A DNA stretch of 64,000 bases from Alphaproteobacteria bacterium (GTDB lineage: Bacteria > Pseudomonadota > Alphaproteobacteria > Micropepsales > Micropepsaceae), in assembly GCA_020852655.1 (NCBI GenBank), contig JADZAI010000034.1, positions 62,001 through 126,000 of the forward strand, in the 5' to 3' direction. The notes under the pieces were generated by a model that had not been told where the DNA came from, ran no database searches, and saw only the letters and a list, made by a program, of their open reading frames with translations. Shown here one piece after another: positions 50,625-59,923 of this stretch. Each line of letters begins with the position of its first letter. Positions within the stretch are counted from its first letter, which is position 1. A program made the position numbers and the translations under genes.

Positions 50625-52736
50625 TTACTTCGCGCCGAGCTGTTTCGACAGATAGACGTACTGCATCGCGATCTGGGCGGCGCGGACGAGCTGGTTGGTG
50701 GCGGCGCCGTGGCCGCCTTCGGTCTCTTCGTAGAAGAGGAAGGGATAGCCCTTCGACTCCATCAGCGCGGCCATCTTGCGCGCGTGGCCGGGGTGGACGC
50801 GGTCGTCGGCGGTCGAGGTCATGAAGAAGACGCGCGGATAGACGACGCCGTCCTTCAGGTTCTGGTACGGCGAATATTTCAGCAGCGCCTCGCGCTCGGC
50901 CGGAATCTCCGGATCGCCGTATTCCGCGATCCACGACGCGCCGGGCGGCAGCTTCGTGTAGCGGATCATGTCGAGCAGCGGCACGTCGCAGAGCACCGCG
51001 TTGAAGAGGTCCGGGCGCTGCGTGAAGGCGACGCCGACGAGCAGGCCGCCGTTCGAACCGCCGGAGATGCCGAGCTGCTTCGGCGTCGTCAGGCCGCGCG
51101 CGATGAGGTCTTCGGCGACGCTTTCGAAATCGTCATAGACGACCTGGCGCTTGGTCTTGAGGCCGGCTTCGTGCCAGCGCGGGCCGAACTCGCCGCCGCC
51201 GCGGATATTGGCGATGACGAAGGCATTGCCGCGCGCCAGCCACAGCTTGCCGGCGGTCTGCCAGTAATAGGGCGTCATCGAGACCTCGAAGCCGCCATAG
51301 GCATAGAGCTGCGTGGCGAGCGGCGCCGCGGCGCCCTTCGGGCCGACCCAGAAATACGGGACTTTGGTGCCGTCCTTCGAGGTCGACTCGAACTGCTTGA
51401 TCTCGAAGCCCGACGCATCGAAACGATCCGGCAGCGCCTTCACCTTCTCGATATGCGCGCCGTCGTCGAAGGACCAGAAGAGGCTGTCGGGCGTGAGGAA
51501 GTCTTCGTAGTTGAACATCGCGATGGCCGAATGCGAATCCGCATCGGCGATCGAGACGGTGCCGTTCTCAGGCAGCTGCACGGCCTCGGGCGAAGTCCAC
51601 GCGCCGCCTTCGAAGCGGCGGCCATAGATCCGTCCACGGACGTTATCGAGCACTGCCACGAAGAGCGTTTCCTTGGTCGTCGCGACGCCGTCGACCGCCG
51701 TGCGCTCGGTCGGCTCGAACAGGACCGAAAGCTTCGGCAGCGCCCCGCTGGTCTGCCAGTCGTCCATCGAGAAGGCGAGCAGCGAGCCCTGCTTGTAGGT
51801 GACGCCGTCGGGCGCCGCCCAGTCGAGCCGCAGCTTGAAGAGGACCTGGCGCTTGAAGATGCCCTGGATCTCCGCATAGAGCGGCAGCGGCAGCATCGTC
51901 GTCTTGCCGTCGGGCGCGACGAGGTAGTTTTCCGCATCGAAGAAATCGACCGCGCGCATCACCGTCGGGATCGCGCCTTCCGCGGTGTCGTAGACGACGG
52001 GATAGACCGCGGTGTCCTCGCGCTTGCCCTCGTAGACGATCCCGGCGTCCTCGATCTTCGTGCCGCGCTTCCACAGGCGCGCGATGCGCGGATAGCCGGA
52101 CGTCGTGTCGGCGTTCGGGCCGGTGCCCGTCGCGACGAGGACGGTGTTGCCGTCGATCCATTCGACCGTCGACTTGTTGGTCGGCAGGAAGAAGCCCTCC
52201 TTCACGAAGGCGCGCGTGTTGATGTCGAATTCGCGGACCTCGACGGCATCGCCGCCGTCGGGCGAGATCTGCACCAGGCAGCGGACATATTCGGGCTCAA
52301 GGCACGAGGCGCCCTTGAACGACCATTTCTTGCCCTCGGCCGCGGACAGCTTGTCGAAGTCGATCAGGACGTCCCAGTCGGGCTTTTCGGTCTTGTAGGA
52401 TTCGACCGGCGTGCGGCGCCACAGCCCCAGCACATGCACGTCGTCCTGCCAGAAATTATAGAGCCAGCCGCCGCGGTGGCTGACATAGGGGATGCGGTCC
52501 TGGGCGGTGAGCACGGCGAGCGCCTCGCCCAGCAGCGGCTTGTAGCGTGGATCGTTCTTGAGCTCGCCTTCGGTGATCGCGTTATGCGCCTTGACCCATT
52601 CCAGCGACTTTTCGCCCTTCACCTCTTCGAGCCAGATGAACTTGTCCTCGCCGCTCGGGACAGTGTCGGCCATGACTCCTCCAACGGCGAGTGTCGCGGC
52701 CAGACCCAGGGCCGCGAAACGCGTGAAAACGGACAT
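50625..52736 (-). CDS. Prolyl oligopeptidase family serine peptidase (S9)
   Basis: 703 residues with a signal peptide (about 1-24). After a beta-propeller region comes the alpha/beta-hydrolase domain: nucleophile in GISGGSNGGLL (near 560), Asp in STADDRVHPGHARK (near 645) and His in EGGHGAATN (near 677). The size and layout match secreted prolyl endopeptidases, which cut short Pro-containing peptides. The periplasmic location makes peptide scavenging plausible. Confidence 0.93.
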   Translation of the reverse strand: MSVFTRFAALGLAATLAVGGVMADTVPSGEDKFIWLEEVKGEKSLEWVKAHNAITEGELKNDPRYKPLLGEALAVLTAQDRIPYVSHRGGWLYNFWQDDVHVLGLWRRTPVESYKTEKPDWDVLIDFDKLSAAEGKKWSFKGASCLEPEYVRCLVQISPDGGDAVEVREFDINTRAFVKEGFFLPTNKSTVEWIDGNTVLVATGTGPNADTTSGYPRIARLWKRGTKIEDAGIVYEGKREDTAVYPVVYDTAEGAIPTVMRAVDFFDAENYLVAPDGKTTMLPLPLYAEIQGIFKRQVLFKLRLDWAAPDGVTYKQGSLLAFSMDDWQTSGALPKLSVLFEPTERTAVDGVATTKETLFVAVLDNVRGRIYGRRFEGGAWTSPEAVQLPENGTVSIADADSHSAIAMFNYEDFLTPDSLFWSFDDGAHIEKVKALPDRFDASGFEIKQFESTSKDGTKVPYFWVGPKGAAAPLATQLYAYGGFEVSMTPYYWQTAGKLWLARGNAFVIANIRGGGEFGPRWHEAGLKTKRQVVYDDFESVAEDLIARGLTTPKQLGISGGSNGGLLVGVAFTQRPDLFNAVLCDVPLLDMIRYTKLPPGASWIAEYGDPEIPAEREALLKYSPYQNLKDGVVYPRVFFMTSTADDRVHPGHARKMAALMESKGYPFLFYEETEGGHGAATNQLVRAAQIAMQYVYLSKQLGAK

Positions 52737-52897
52737 GAAGTTTCCTCGAAAGTCGGGCGCAGCGCAGCTTCAAGCGCGCGCAAAGGCGGGAACGGGCCGG
52801 CGGCGGAACCGCCGGCCCCTGGTTGCGGCGACTTAGCCCCAGGCCGCGCCCCAGCGCAACGCGGCCGGCAGTCACGAGGGCTTGAGGCGCGAACCCC

Positions 52898-52940
52898 TTG
52901 TCATCCCGGACGAAGCCGCCTTAGGCGTGCGATACCCGGG
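52898..52940. repeat. Half copy of the TTGTCATCC repeat
   Basis: TTGTCATCCCGG at 52898-52909, followed by ACGAAGCCGCC and ATACCCGGGGC, matches the left half of the 50466 element. No right-hand GGATGACAA end is present. It lies in the divergent region between the oligopeptidase and GST genes. Confidence 0.5.
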
Positions 52941-52961
52941 GCGACGGCGTGGAGAGACGCG

Positions 52962-53597
52962 ATGATCCTGATCGGCCAGTATGATTCACCTTTCGTTCGG
53001 CGGGTCGCGATCGCCCTGCATGTCTACAAGCTGCCCTACGAGCATCGGCCGTGGTCGGTGTTCGGCGATGCGGAGAAGCTGGCGGAGTTCAATCCGCTGC
53101 GCCGGGTGCCGACCCTGGTGATCGACGACGGCGAGGTGCTGATCGAGAGCGGCGCGATGCTGGACCATCTGGATCAAGTCGTTGGGCCGGAGCGCGCTTT
53201 GCTGCCGCCGGTCGGCGATGTCCGCCGCAAGGCGCTAAAGACCATCGCGCTGGCGACCGGCATGGCCGAGAAGGCGGTGAGCCTCGTCTATGAGCGCGTG
53301 CTCCACGACCATCAGTCGGAGACCTGGATCGCCCGCTGCCGCACCCAGATCGGCGCCGTGCTCGACGCGCTGGAGGCCGAGCGCGAGACGGCCCGCTCGC
53401 GCTGGTGGTACGGTGCGGCGCCGGGCCATGCCGACATCGCGATCGGCTGCGTGCTGCGCTTCATAAGCGAGGCGCATCCGGGTGTGTTCGACGCCGCGCG
53501 CTGGCCGCGCCTCGCCGCCCATGCCGCGGCCTGCGAGGCGCTGGAGCCGTTCCAGGCCGTGCAGCAGGCCTTCTATGTGTCGCCGCCGAAGACCTGA
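52962..53597 (+). CDS. Glutathione S-transferase family protein
   Basis: 211 residues: thioredoxin-like N-terminal domain (GQYDSPFVRRVAIALHVYKL, RRVPTLVIDDGEVLIESGAM) with the cis-Pro and ES motif for glutathione, and an all-helical C-terminal domain (YGAAPGHADIAIGCVLRFIS). The catalytic Ser is probably in DSPF. The substrate is unknown. The start follows GGAGAGACGCG. Confidence 0.92.
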   Translation: MILIGQYDSPFVRRVAIALHVYKLPYEHRPWSVFGDAEKLAEFNPLRRVPTLVIDDGEVLIESGAMLDHLDQVVGPERALLPPVGDVRRKALKTIALATGMAEKAVSLVYERVLHDHQSETWIARCRTQIGAVLDALEAERETARSRWWYGAAPGHADIAIGCVLRFISEAHPGVFDAARWPRLAAHAAACEALEPFQAVQQAFYVSPPKT

Positions 53598-53603
53598 CCG
53601 CCG

Positions 53604-53981
53604 CTACTCGGCCCGCATCTCCACCAGGAATGTCTTTGCCTTCCGGTCCTGCCACTTGATCGTGTAGGCGACCTTGAGCTTGTCGTAGACGGTCGTCTCG
53701 CCCGACTTGAGCGACAGCGTGGCCTTGCAGGTGCGCTCCTGCTTCGCTTCGTCGAAACTCGCCTCGCTGACGTCGCCGACCTGGAGGCCGGACTTGATTT
53801 CGTCCGCGGTCATCTTGACCGGCATGGCCGCCGCGCGCTGGCTCATGATCTCGCCCATCACGCCCTTGGTCTCGGTGTCATCGCATTTCGGCAGCACCGC
53901 CTCGCCGAATATGGCGAGCAGGCCGAAGCCGATTGCGATCAAGCCGCCGACGATGCCGGCGATACGTCCCACCCACTTCAT
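53604..53981 (-). CDS. Small membrane-anchored hypothetical protein
   Basis: 125 residues from the ATG at 53981, favoured over 53987 because GGGGGAG lies six bases upstream of it. One transmembrane segment (about 4-28) precedes a polar extracytoplasmic domain with two Cys (LPKCDDTETKG, ERTCKATLSLK). No family recognised. Converges with the GST gene, six bases apart. Confidence 0.6.
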   Translation of the reverse strand: MKWVGRIAGIVGGLIAIGFGLLAIFGEAVLPKCDDTETKGVMGEIMSQRAAAMPVKMTADEIKSGLQVGDVSEASFDEAKQERTCKATLSLKSGETTVYDKLKVAYTIKWQDRKAKTFLVEMRAE

Positions 53982-54023
53982 GGCCATCTCCCCCGATAAT
54001 GTCGGCAGCCTATCACGGCTGAT

Positions 54024-54551
54024 CTACGCGAACAGGTCGCCCTCGCGGCGGGCGTGGACGGATTCGATCGCCAGCATGCGGCGCTTGGTGGCGATGCCGC
54101 CGGGCGCCGAGAAGCCGCCGGACCTGCCGCCCGCGGCGAGGACGCGGTGGCAGGGCACGATGATCGGGAAGCGGTTCTTGGCCATCGCCTGTCCCACGGC
54201 ACGGGCGAGCATCGGGTCGCCGAGATCGGCGGCGATCTCGCCATAGCTGCGCGTCGCGCCCGGCAGGATCGCGCGGGCGAGGGCGTAGATGCGCCGGTCG
54301 AGTTCATCGAGGCCGGTGAGGTCGAGCGCGATGTCCTGAAGGCTCGGCGCCGCGCCTTCCAGCAGCGCGCGGATCTGGGCGATCGCCGCGCGGACGACGG
54401 GCGGCGGATCGGCGGATTCCTCGCCGCCGCGCCGCAGCCAGGCCTCCATGCGTGCGGGTTCCTCCGCCGGCAAAGCCGTGCGCGTCAGGCCGTCAGGTCC
54501 CCATGCAATGCCGCAGAGGCCGATGGGCGTCTCGAAGGCCGCGGCGCCCAT
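54024..54551 (-). CDS. ogt: Methylated-DNA-protein cysteine methyltransferase
   Basis: 175 residues. The acceptor Cys lies in FPIIVPCHRVLAAGGRSGGF, and the helix-turn-helix is recognisable in GATRSYGEIAADLGDP. It removes O6-alkyl groups from guanine in a suicide reaction. The start at 54551 is used, since the longer ORF upstream is not protein-like. A 61-residue gene begins its coding sequence just upstream. Confidence 0.95.
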   Translation of the reverse strand: MGAAAFETPIGLCGIAWGPDGLTRTALPAEEPARMEAWLRRGGEESADPPPVVRAAIAQIRALLEGAAPSLQDIALDLTGLDELDRRIYALARAILPGATRSYGEIAADLGDPMLARAVGQAMAKNRFPIIVPCHRVLAAGGRSGGFSAPGGIATKRRMLAIESVHARREGDLFA

Positions 54552-54558
54552 GCCCCGG

Positions 54559-54744
54559 TCAGGGCGAGGTGACGCACATCGTGCGGAGCGAGACGCCGTC
54601 GGCCCGGAACTGGCTCGCCGCCTCGACGCCGGCCGCGCTGCACTCGTCCTTGCTGCCATAGCCCGTGATACTGGTGGTCGTAATGCCGCCGCCGGCCGTG
54701 ATGAAGACGAGGATCAGGATCCACTTGGTCAACGTCATTTCCAT
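54559..54744 (-). CDS. Small membrane-anchored hypothetical protein (61 aa)
   Basis: 61 residues: a hydrophobic N-terminal segment (about 6-24, LTKWILILVFITAGGGITTT) and a small exported-looking domain with two Cys (KDECSAAG, RTMCVTS). The ATG is preceded by AGAGGGCACC. It ends 7 bases before ogt and is probably co-transcribed. No known family. Confidence 0.5.
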   Translation of the reverse strand: MEMTLTKWILILVFITAGGGITTTSITGYGSKDECSAAGVEAASQFRADGVSLRTMCVTSP

Positions 54745-54824
54745 GGTGCCCTCTTTCGCTGGTTTTGCATCCGGCGCTAGTGTCGCACCGTAACCGTGGA
54801 AGGCAAGCAGCGCCGGGGGCAGGC

Positions 54825-55403
54825 GTGACGGTTTCGGACTATCTGGCGACCTTCGTATCGATCATCGTCGGCCTGGCGCTCGCCGATCTCGCGGGCAGCC
54901 TGCACCGGCTTTTGCGCTCCGGGCCGCGGGTGATCTGGGACTGGCTGACCCCGCTGGCGGCGCTGAACGTCGCCTTCGCGATCCAGAGCGTCTGGTGGGC
55001 GACCTTCAACGGCCTGGTGCACACGCAGTCGGTCACCTTCGCCGAGTTCACCCCGCGCGTGTTCAGCACCATGCTGCTGTTCCTGCTCGCCTCGGCCGCC
55101 CTGCCCGACGAGGTGCCGCAGGAGGGCCTCAGCCTGAGGCGCTATTACGACGACAACCGGCGCTATTTCTGGGCGCTCTATGCGCTCTGGGTCGGCTCGA
55201 TCCTGGCCCGCCGGGTGGGCGAGGCGGTGATCGACGGGCACCGGCTGGCCGACATCGCCTGGCTGGTCGGCGGGAATGCGGTGGTGATCCCGCCGATGAT
55301 CGCCTTGATGTTCCTGCGCAGCCGGCTGCTGCACGGGGCCTTCCTGATCGTGCTGCTGTCGGTAACCCTGACGAGCTGGTTCAGCGACCGGGTCGGCGGC
55401 TGA
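54825..55403 (+). CDS. Hypothetical membrane protein
   Basis: 192 residues from a GTG at 54825 (VTVSDYLATFVSIIVGLALA). About six hydrophobic segments. A conserved-looking W(W)ATFNG near the third segment suggests a real family, but I cannot name it. It is 41 bases before dapF and may share its promoter region. Confidence 0.6.
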   Translation: MTVSDYLATFVSIIVGLALADLAGSLHRLLRSGPRVIWDWLTPLAALNVAFAIQSVWWATFNGLVHTQSVTFAEFTPRVFSTMLLFLLASAALPDEVPQEGLSLRRYYDDNRRYFWALYALWVGSILARRVGEAVIDGHRLADIAWLVGGNAVVIPPMIALMFLRSRLLHGAFLIVLLSVTLTSWFSDRVGG

Positions 55404-55444
55404 GCGGCTTTCGCAGGGTGCAGGCGCAGCCTATATAGCCGCGC

Positions 55445-56314
55445 ATGACGGTGCCTTTCCTCAAGATGCACGGCCTCGGCAACGACTTCGTCGTGCTCGA
55501 CGCGCGGGCCCACGGCCTTGCCGTGACGGCGGCCGCGGCGCGGGCGATCGGCGACCGGCGCACCGGGATCGGCTTCGACCAGCTCCTCGTGATGGAGCGG
55601 CCGCGGGCCGGCGGCGACGTGCGCATGCGCATCTGGAACCCCGACGGAACCGAGGTCGAATCCTGCGGCAACGGCACGCGCTGCGTCGCGCATCTTGTCA
55701 TGGAGGAGCTGGAGCAGAACGAGGCGGTCATCGAGACCCTCGGCGGGACGCTCTTTGCCACCGCGGCGCAGGGCGGCAGCGTAACCGTCGACATGGGCGC
55801 GCCGCGCCTCGATTGGCGTGAGATCCCGCTGGCCGAGGAGATGGACACCTACCGCATCGATCTGAAGATCGGGCCGATCGACGCGCCGCTCTATTGGGGG
55901 CCGTCGGCGGTGAACATGGGCAACCCCCATGCGGTGTTCTTCGTGGACGACGTGGCGAAGGTGGCGCTCGACCGCGTCGGGCCGCTCGCCGAGAACCATC
56001 CGGTCTTCCCCGAGCGGGCCAATATCTCGTTCGCCGAAGTGATCGACCGCGGCCACGCGAAGCTGCGCGTCTGGGAGCGCGGCGCCGGCGCGACGCTGGC
56101 CTGCGGCACCGCGGCCTGCGCGACGCTGGTCGCGGGCGTCCGGCTGAACAAGCTGGACCGCGTCGCGGCGATCGACCTGCCCGGCGGGACGCTGACCATC
56201 GCCTGGCGCGAAAGCGACGGCCATGTGCTGATGACCGGTCCCGTCGAGGCGAGCTTCGAGGGCACGCTCGGGCCGCGCCTGGGCGCTGCGCTGCTCGCCG
56301 CGGAGGCGGCATGA
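55445..56314 (+). CDS. dapF: Diaminopimelate epimerase
   Basis: 289 residues. The two catalytic Cys are in VESCGNGTRCVAHLV and LACGTAACATLVAG; other landmarks are KMHGLGNDFVVLDAR and NMGNPHAVFFVDDV. It converts LL- to meso-diaminopimelate for lysine and peptidoglycan. First gene of dapF-mtaB-ftsY; its stop overlaps mtaB by 4 bases. Confidence 0.97.
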   Translation: MTVPFLKMHGLGNDFVVLDARAHGLAVTAAAARAIGDRRTGIGFDQLLVMERPRAGGDVRMRIWNPDGTEVESCGNGTRCVAHLVMEELEQNEAVIETLGGTLFATAAQGGSVTVDMGAPRLDWREIPLAEEMDTYRIDLKIGPIDAPLYWGPSAVNMGNPHAVFFVDDVAKVALDRVGPLAENHPVFPERANISFAEVIDRGHAKLRVWERGAGATLACGTAACATLVAGVRLNKLDRVAAIDLPGGTLTIAWRESDGHVLMTGPVEASFEGTLGPRLGAALLAAEAA

Positions 56315-57588
56315 GCACCGCCCCTGGCAACCCCGTCGAGATCGTCACCTTCGGCTGCCGGCTGAACGCCTATGAGTCCGAGGCGATGAAGGGCCGGGCA
56401 GCCGAGGCGGGCCTCGGCGATGCGGTGATCGTCAACACCTGCGCGGTGACCAACGAGGCCGTGCGCCAGGCGCGCCAGACGATCCGCAAGCTGAAGCGCG
56501 AAGCGCCGGAGCGGGCGATCATCGTGACCGGCTGCGCGGCGCAAACCGAGCCCGGCACATTTGCAGACATGCCCGAGGTCGCCCGCGTGATCGGCAATGC
56601 CGAGAAGATGACGGTGTCGGCCTATGCTTTCGATGCCGCGCACGAGCGTGTGCGGGTCAACGACATCTTCGAGCTGAAGGAGACCGGCGCGCACCTGATC
56701 GACGGCTTCGGTGACCGGGCGCGTGCCTTTGTCCAGGTGCAGAATGGCTGCGACCATCGCTGCACTTTCTGCATCATCCCCTATGGCCGCGGCAATTCGC
56801 GCAGCGTGCCGATGGGCGACGTGGTCGAGCAGGTGCGCCGCCTCGCCCGGAACGGCACCGCCGAGGTGGTGCTGACCGGCGTCGACATCACCTCGTTCGG
56901 CGCCGACCTGCCGGGCACGCCGAAGCTCGGCGATCTGGTGCAGAAGATCCTGAAGCTGGTGCCCGAGCTGAAGCGCCTGCGGCTCTCCTCGCTCGATGCG
57001 GTCGAGGCCGACCCGGCGCTGCTGCGCGCGATCGCCGAGGAAGAGCGGCTGATGCCGCATCTGCATGTCTCGCTCCAGGCCGGCGACGACATGATCCTGA
57101 AGCGCATGAAGCGCCGCCACAGCCGGGCCGACGCCATACGCTTCTGCGCGGAGCTGCGCCGCCTGCGTCCCGACGTCGCCTTCGGGGCCGACCTCATCGC
57201 CGGCTTCCCGACGGAGACCGACGCGATGTTCGCCAACACGCTCGATCTCGTCGACGAATGTGGCCTTGCCTATCTCCACGTTTTCCCGTTCAGCCCGCGC
57301 AAGGGCACGCCGGCCGCGCGCATGCCGCAGCTCGGCGCGGGCATCGCCAAGGCGCGCGCCGCAGAGCTGCGCGCCGCCGGTGACGCCGCCCTCGCGCGCC
57401 ATCTGAAGCGCCATGAAGGAACCATGCAGGACGTTCTGATCGAGAAGCCCGGCTTCGGCCGCCTGAAGGATTTCAGCCCGGTCGCGTTCACCGGCCCCGG
57501 CGGCGCGGGCGACATCGTGCCCATGACGATCGCCGAGGCCGGCCAGCGCATCCTCACCGCCGACACGGGCGCGCGGGCGGCGGCATGA
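56311..57588 (+). CDS. mtaB: tRNA t6A37 methylthiotransferase
   Basis: 425 residues: N-terminal MTTase domain with three cluster Cys (FGCRLNAYE, VNTCAVTNEA, VTGCAAQ), radical-SAM cluster CDHRCTFC near residue 150, SSLDAVEADPALLRAI, and a C-terminal TRAM-like end. It converts t6A37 to ms2t6A37 in tRNAs decoding ANN codons. Overlaps dapF and ftsY by 4 bases each. Confidence 0.95.
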   Translation: MSTAPGNPVEIVTFGCRLNAYESEAMKGRAAEAGLGDAVIVNTCAVTNEAVRQARQTIRKLKREAPERAIIVTGCAAQTEPGTFADMPEVARVIGNAEKMTVSAYAFDAAHERVRVNDIFELKETGAHLIDGFGDRARAFVQVQNGCDHRCTFCIIPYGRGNSRSVPMGDVVEQVRRLARNGTAEVVLTGVDITSFGADLPGTPKLGDLVQKILKLVPELKRLRLSSLDAVEADPALLRAIAEEERLMPHLHVSLQAGDDMILKRMKRRHSRADAIRFCAELRRLRPDVAFGADLIAGFPTETDAMFANTLDLVDECGLAYLHVFPFSPRKGTPAARMPQLGAGIAKARAAELRAAGDAALARHLKRHEGTMQDVLIEKPGFGRLKDFSPVAFTGPGGAGDIVPMTIAEAGQRILTADTGARAAA

Positions 57589-58514
57589 GCGACAAAAAGC
57601 CCGGCCTCTTCGCCCGCCTGCGCGCGGGGCTGAAGAAATCGTCGGATGTCGTCACCAAGTCGATCACCGACGTCTTCACCAAGAAGAAGCTGGACGCCGA
57701 ATCGCTCGACGACCTCGAGGACGCGCTGATCGGCGCCGACATGGGCCCGTCGGCGGCGGCGAAGATCACCAGGGCACTGCGGGCCCAGCGCCACGACCGC
57801 GACATCACGGGCGATGAAATCCGCATGATGGTGGCGAACGAGATCGAGAATATCCTCGCCGGTCCCGAGGTGCCGCCGAGCTATGACGCGCACAAGCCCT
57901 ATGTGAGCCTGGTCATCGGCGTGAACGGCGTCGGCAAGACGACGACGATCGGCAAGATCGGCCGCGCGCTCCAGGCCCAGGGCTATAAAGTGACGATGGC
58001 GGCGGGCGATACCTTCCGCGCCGCGGCGATCGAGCAGCTCAAGATCTGGGGCGACCGCACCGGCGCCACCGTCATTACGCGGCCCCAAGGATCGGATGCC
58101 GCGAGCCTCGTCTTCGACGCCTTCACCGAAGCGAAGAAGAACGGCTCCGACGTGCTGCTGATCGACACTGCCGGGCGGCTCCAGAACAAGCAGGGGCTGA
58201 TGGACGAGCTCGCCAAGGTGGTGCGCGTGCTGAAGAAGATCGACCCCTCGGCGCCGCACGAGACGATGCTGATCGTCGATGCGACCACGGGTCAGAACGC
58301 GCTCTCGCAGATCGACATCTTCAAGCAGGTTGCCGGCGTGACCTCGCTGACGGTGACCAAGCTCGACGGCACGGCGCGCGGCGGCGCCGTCGTCGCGGCG
58401 ACCGAACGCTCCGGCCTCCCGATCCGCTATGTCGGCCTCGGCGAAGGCCAGGAAGATTTGCAATATTTCGACCCGCGCGGCTTCGCCCGCGCACTCGTAG
58501 GTCTCGAACCATGA
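57585..58514 (+). CDS. ftsY: Signal recognition particle receptor FtsY
   Basis: 309 residues; an N-domain (ARLRAGLKKSSDVVTKSI, LEDALIGADMGPSAAAKIT) and G-domain with GVNGVGKTTTIGKI, DTFRAAAIEQL, DTAGRLQNKQG and TKLDGTARGGAVVA. The acidic A-domain of E. coli FtsY is nearly absent, as in many alphaproteobacteria. It docks Ffh-ribosome complexes at the membrane. Overlaps the GH29 start by 4 bases. Confidence 0.97.
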   Translation: MSDKKPGLFARLRAGLKKSSDVVTKSITDVFTKKKLDAESLDDLEDALIGADMGPSAAAKITRALRAQRHDRDITGDEIRMMVANEIENILAGPEVPPSYDAHKPYVSLVIGVNGVGKTTTIGKIGRALQAQGYKVTMAAGDTFRAAAIEQLKIWGDRTGATVITRPQGSDAASLVFDAFTEAKKNGSDVLLIDTAGRLQNKQGLMDELAKVVRVLKKIDPSAPHETMLIVDATTGQNALSQIDIFKQVAGVTSLTVTKLDGTARGGAVVAATERSGLPIRYVGLGEGQEDLQYFDPRGFARALVGLEP

Positions 58515-59923
58515 CCCGTCCCATCCCCGCCTGGTATGACGACGCCAAGCTCGGCATCTTCATTCACTGGGGTATCTTCTCGGTGCCGGCCTATGCGCCG
58601 CGCGGCCGGGCGATCACCGACATCGTACGCAGCCATCCCGAGGACGGCTGGGCGCGCCTGCCCTATACCGAGTGGTATCCGAACTCGCTGCGCTTCCCGC
58701 AGTCGCCGGTGGCGGCGCATCACCGCGCCAGATACGGCGACCGCAGCTACGAATCGTTCCGCCCCGACTTCGACACGGCGGCCGAGGCGTTCGACGCCAA
58801 AGCATGGGCCGGCCTCTTCGCCGAGGCCGGCGCGAAATACACCGTGCTCGTCACCAAGCATCACGACGGCTACTGCCTGTGGCCGACCGGCATCGCCAAC
58901 CCGCACCGGCCGGGCTGGCATGCCAAGCGCGACTTCGTCGGCGAACTCGCCGATGCCAGCCGCGCCGCCGGCCTGACCTTCGGCACCTATTATTCCGGCG
59001 GGCTCGACTGGACCTTCCGCCACCACCCGATCGGCACCTTCGGCGACATGCTGGCCTGTGTGCCCTATGAGGACGACTACGCCGCCTACAGCGCCGCCCA
59101 GTTCCGCGAACTCGTCGACCGCTACGGCAGCGACGTGCTGTGGAACGACATCGCCTGGCCGAACGAGGACACGCGCACGGCGCTGTTCGATTACTTCTAT
59201 GCGGTGAAGCCTGACGGGGTCATCAACGACCGCTGGATGGCGAATCGCGGCCTCTTCGAGGCCATGCGCCAGGCCGGTCCGCGGGCCGCGCTGAACGCCC
59301 GCATCCAGGAGCGCTGGGCGAAGGGCGAGGGCGACATCACGCCCGACAGCGGCAGCGGCGACTTCAAGACGGCGGAATATTCAAGCCAGTTCGACTATGA
59401 CCGCAAATGGGAGGCCTGCCGCGGCATGGACCTTTCCTTCGGCTTCAACGCCGAGGCGCGGCCCGAGGACTATCTGACAAAGGACGAGCTGATCCGCTCC
59501 TTCGTCGAGACCGTCGCGCATGGCGGCAACCTGCTGCTCAACATGGGCCCCCGCGCCGACGGCAGCGTGCCGGACGAACAGCAGGCGCTGCTGCGGGCGC
59601 TCGGCGCCTGGCTGAAGGTCAACGGCGCGGCGATCTACGGCACGCACAAGACGGCGGCGCCGCGCGGCGTCACCAGCGACGGCACGCCCTATCGCCTGAC
59701 GCAGAAGGGCGACACGACCTATGTCCTGCTGCTGGCCCGCCCGCGCGGCCGTTTCACGCTGCCGACCGTCTTCGGCGCCGGCCATGCCGCACGGCTCGAC
59801 GGCGGCCGCGTAGCCTTGCAGGGCGGCGATGCGGTAACCTTGGTCTGCGATACGCCGTTCGCCGACGAACCCGTCCATGCCATCGCGCTGACGGGTGCCG
59901 GCGTCAGGGAGAGCCACGCTTGA
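58511..59923 (+). CDS. GH29 alpha-L-fucosidase-like hydrolase, cytoplasmic
   Basis: 470 residues of the GH29 catalytic fold: WYDDAKLGIFIHWGIFSVPA, YGDRSYESFRPDFDTAAEAF, YTVLVTKHHDGYCLWPT, the nucleophile Asp in DVLWNDIAWPNED (near 213), and HGGNLLLNMGPRADGSVP. A beta-domain follows. No signal peptide is seen, so a cytoplasmic enzyme is inferred, acting on an imported or internal fucoside. It lies between ftsY and yciB with 4-base overlaps on both sides, which is unusual for this conserved operon. No fucose catabolic gene is nearby. Confidence 0.92.
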   Translation: MTRPIPAWYDDAKLGIFIHWGIFSVPAYAPRGRAITDIVRSHPEDGWARLPYTEWYPNSLRFPQSPVAAHHRARYGDRSYESFRPDFDTAAEAFDAKAWAGLFAEAGAKYTVLVTKHHDGYCLWPTGIANPHRPGWHAKRDFVGELADASRAAGLTFGTYYSGGLDWTFRHHPIGTFGDMLACVPYEDDYAAYSAAQFRELVDRYGSDVLWNDIAWPNEDTRTALFDYFYAVKPDGVINDRWMANRGLFEAMRQAGPRAALNARIQERWAKGEGDITPDSGSGDFKTAEYSSQFDYDRKWEACRGMDLSFGFNAEARPEDYLTKDELIRSFVETVAHGGNLLLNMGPRADGSVPDEQQALLRALGAWLKVNGAAIYGTHKTAAPRGVTSDGTPYRLTQKGDTTYVLLLARPRGRFTLPTVFGAGHAARLDGGRVALQGGDAVTLVCDTPFADEPVHAIALTGAGVRESHA